From assembly GCA_045628125.1 (NCBI GenBank), contig JAZQPA010000181.1, positions 1 to 7,088 of the forward strand: a stretch of 7,088 nt of DNA, written 5' to 3'. Source of the DNA: Minthousia sp045628125 (lineage in GTDB: Bacteria > Bacteroidota > Bacteroidia > Bacteroidales > Bacteroidaceae). Of the stretch, positions 5,353 to 7,088 are shown in pieces. Position 1 is the stretch's first letter, and every line of letters begins with the position of its first letter. The notes under the pieces are model-generated. The model did no database searches. It had not been told where the DNA came from and saw only the letters and a program-made list of their open reading frames with translations. The translations under genes and the position numbers were made by a program.

Positions 5353-5375
5353 CAAGGTGATTAGTATAACCGAAT

Positions 5376-5864
5376 ATGAGCGACAGACTGACACCGGAAC
5401 AGAGACACAAGAATATGGCGGCTATCAGGGCCCGGAATACAAGGCCGGAGATGCTGGTGCGTAAATATCTGTGGGCTCATGGTTTCAGGTATAGATTGAA
5501 TCATAAGCGGTTGCCAGGGAAACCGGATGTGGTGCTACGAAAATACCGCACCTGTATATTTGTAAACGGATGTTTCTGGCATGGACATGAGGGATGCCGG
5601 TTTTTCAGGTTGCCCAAGTCGAATGTGGCCTTTTGGGAACACAAGATATCGCGCAACCGTGAGCGTGACATAGAAGTGCAGCATCAGCTGGCAGCTATGG
5701 GTTGGCACTGTATCACACTGTGGGAGTGTCAGTTGAAACCCTCAGAAAGGGAAAAGACACTTCAGTCGCTGGCGTACACCCTTAACACTATCTATCTTCA
5801 GGACCATCGGGTTAAACGGTATGTGGTTCCAGAAGAAGATATTCTGATGGTGGCGGAAGAATGA
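5376..5864 (+). CDS. vsr: Very short patch repair endonuclease Vsr
   Basis: This 162-residue protein matches the Vsr DNA mismatch endonuclease, which nicks 5' of the T in T:G mismatches arising when 5-methylcytosine deaminates. Visible hallmarks are the N-terminal TPEQRHKNMAAIRARNTRPE, LPGKPDVV with the metal-binding D51, CFWHGH with F67/W68 (the pair that wedges into DNA) and H69 (catalytic), and WECQL near 116-120. C66, H71, C74 and C118 are positioned as the structural zinc ligands; the loop between H71 and C74 is one residue longer than in E. coli Vsr. Length is close to the roughly 156 residues of the E. coli enzyme, and all key residues are intact. Vsr usually sits beside a cytosine-5 methyltransferase gene; none is present here, with an isolating terminator upstream and a peptidase gene downstream. 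Its methylase partner may be elsewhere, or the gene may be a remnant of a lost system. Confidence 0.95.
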   Translation: MSDRLTPEQRHKNMAAIRARNTRPEMLVRKYLWAHGFRYRLNHKRLPGKPDVVLRKYRTCIFVNGCFWHGHEGCRFFRLPKSNVAFWEHKISRNRERDIEVQHQLAAMGWHCITLWECQLKPSEREKTLQSLAYTLNTIYLQDHRVKRYVVPEEDILMVAEE

Positions 5865-5883
5865 ATAATTTTATCCCGAATTC

Positions 5884-5914
5884 TTTACAGTACATGCAGA
5901 TTTATTTAAATTTG
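5884..5914 (+). promoter_or_regulatory. Probable promoter of the M28 peptidase gene
   Basis: The -7 box TAAATTTG at 5907-5914 is an exact TAnnTTTG match. TTTA at 5884-5887, 19 bp upstream, matches three of four bases of the -33 TTTG. Transcription would start near 5920, leaving a rather long leader of about 88 nt. An imperfect palindrome overlaps the -7 box. Confidence 0.5.
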
Positions 5915-5916
5915 CA
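5895..5916. repeat. Imperfect palindrome over the -7 box
   Basis: TGCAGATTTA (5895-5904) and TAAATTTGCA (5907-5916) are inverted copies with one mismatch in ten, separated by TT. The right arm contains the whole -7 box. The geometry suits a repressor operator, but the right arm is partly dictated by the promoter consensus, so chance plays a part. Confidence 0.38.
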
Positions 5917-5957
5917 GTCTTGAAGCAAATCTCCTCTTTGTAGTGAGGGTAAATGCA

Positions 5958-5985
5958 AAGTGTATAATTGGATAAGTGTATAATT
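5958..5985 (+). repeat. Perfect 12-bp direct repeat in the peptidase leader
   Basis: AAGTGTATAATT occurs at 5958-5969 and again at 5974-5985 with GGAT between, a 16-bp period. It lies in the presumed untranslated leader, ending 22 bp before the ATG at 6008. It may be a small tandem duplication or a repeated binding site. Confidence 0.6.
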
Positions 5986-6007
5986 AAGATTTAATAAAGA
6001 GAGTATT

Positions 6008-7088
6008 ATGAAGAAACTTTTATTGACTGCAGTGGCGATGATGTGTGCTTCTGCATCTTTTGCTCAGGCTCCAGTGCTCAGGTAACAGAGGCTACTCCAG
6101 AGCAGAAGGCCATTAACACCACATCGACTACTGATTTGCAGGACTGGATGCGTTATCTGACCAGTGAGGAATGCCGCGGACGTTTGACCGGTGATATCGG
6201 TTTTGATCGTGCCGCTCAGTTTGTAGCTGACCAGTTTAAGGCTTGGGGACTGGAACCTGGTGGCGATAAGGGTACTTATTTCCAGGATTTTGATCATCCT
6301 TATACCATTGTAACCAGTACTGAGGGTTATTTCCATCTGCACATGCCAATGGGTAGCGACTGGGTGACCAAGGAGTACGATTATCCTGATAATTACATGG
6401 TTGGCGGTACATCGGATACCGGTTTGATTGAGCAGAGCGAGATGATTTATGTGGGTTATGGCATTACCGCTCCTGAATTGGGTTATGATTCCTACAAGGG
6501 TCTGGACGTAAAGGGTAAGGTGGTAGTGTGCGAGCGTGATGTGCCTTATACCGGTCAGGATGAGGACAAGCAACGTGCATGGATGCCTTATCAGTATCAT
6601 TCCAACAAGATGACCAATGCTTATGAGCATGGAGCTGCCGGTTTGGTGTACATCTCTACCAGCGGTAATCCAAATCCGGGATTCAATAAGGGATTCATCT
6701 ACTGTTGTGTAGGTGAGGCTGCCGTAAAGGATATGTTTGCCGGAACCGGAAAGACTCATGAGGCTGTAGTGGAGCAGATGAAGAAGACCCTGAAGCCTAT
6801 TTCATTCAAGTTGAACACCAAATGCGACATTAAGGCTTTCGGTGAATTCCATCCAGAGGGTATCGGACATAATGTTGTTGGTATTCTTCGAGGTACTGAT
6901 CCTACTTTGGCTCCTGAGTACATTACCTTGGGTGGTCATTTGGATCACATTGGTTTCCAGCCTTATCTGTGTGAGGGTGCTACCGATAATGCCAGCGGTT
7001 CCGTTATCGTTATGGGTGCTGCAAAGAACTTGGCAACCAGCGGTTTCAAGCCAAAGCGTACCATTATCTTCTCATTGTTTGGTGGTGA
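6008..7088 (+). pseudogene. M28 family metallopeptidase, frameshifted near its signal peptide and cut by the right edge
   Basis: The ATG at 6008 opens a textbook signal peptide, MKKLLLTAVAMMCASASFAQ, but that frame stops at 6083-6085 (TAA) after 25 residues. The mature protein continues in another frame from about 6076 (AQVTEATPEQKAINTT) with no stop to the window end. It is an M28 zinc aminopeptidase-like protein: an N-terminal helical region (DLQDWMRYLTSEECRGRLTG), an inserted PA-type domain (about 6420-6690, with YVGYGITAPELGYDSYKGLD and GKVVVCERD), then the catalytic domain with GGHLDHIG (zinc His 6937-6939, Asp 6943-6945) and GATDNASG (zinc Asp 6985-6987). The sequence ends in FSLFGG, within the GA of the expected catalytic Glu codon. 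The downstream frame looks fully maintained, so the break is recent or a sequencing error. Restart at an in-frame ATG (6148) would lose export. Purine-rich AAAGAGAG precedes the start. Confidence 0.87.

Noticed and set aside
6064..6759. Minus-strand ORF of 231 codons opposite the M28 peptidase
   Set aside because: The plus strand encodes a clear M28 peptidase with PA domain over the same bases; the minus frame has typical antisense composition and no recognisable domain.
1..7088. CRISPR array, tRNA, rRNA, insertion sequence or prophage attachment site
   Set aside because: I saw no regularly spaced repeats, cloverleaf-forming stretch, rRNA-like sequence, transposase motif or paired flanking repeats of the needed kind.

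Overview
The window looks like chromosomal DNA of a Bacteroidales bacterium (Bacteroides/Prevotella-like; genus not resolvable from sequence alone). Three things point there: repeated -7 boxes of the form TAnnTTTG, two of them with a -33 TTTG 19-20 bp upstream; starts without clear Shine-Dalgarno sequences; and a gene content of a serine-type sulfatase lipoprotein, an M28 peptidase and a group II PLP decarboxylase. Nothing seen suggests a phage, an integrated element or a CRISPR array.

Layout. Positions 1-157 hold a possible 16-codon gene tail and no clear gene. A membrane-anchored protein with a BamE/SmpA-like C-terminal domain (158-589, minus) diverges from a histidine-decarboxylase-like PLP enzyme (775-2049, plus), which ends in a strong terminator. 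A nicotinamidase-like hydrolase (2114-2683, minus) converges on it and diverges from a family S1 sulfatase lipoprotein (2800-4386, plus), also with a strong terminator. A 467-bp spacer (4387-4853) carries a promoter flanked by two TGTGA/TCACA-type dyads and two very short ORFs. It leads to a small exported or membrane protein of unknown function (4854-5204) with its own terminator. A Vsr-type mismatch endonuclease (5376-5864) follows, with the best promoter in the window. Last is an M28 metallopeptidase (6008 to the right edge) whose signal-peptide frame is broken by a frameshift at about 6069-6076, beside a 7-bp direct repeat. The window ends within its catalytic Glu codon.

How the genes relate. 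Almost every gene has its own promoter, and three have their own terminators, so this is a run of mostly monocistronic genes rather than one operon. Likely roles are amine production (decarboxylase), NAD salvage (nicotinamidase), sulfated-glycan use (sulfatase), repair of T:G mismatches (Vsr) and periplasmic peptide breakdown (M28). No shared pathway is evident. The least explained part is the 4620-5204 block: a promoter with flanking dyads, short ORFs and a small GY-motif protein.
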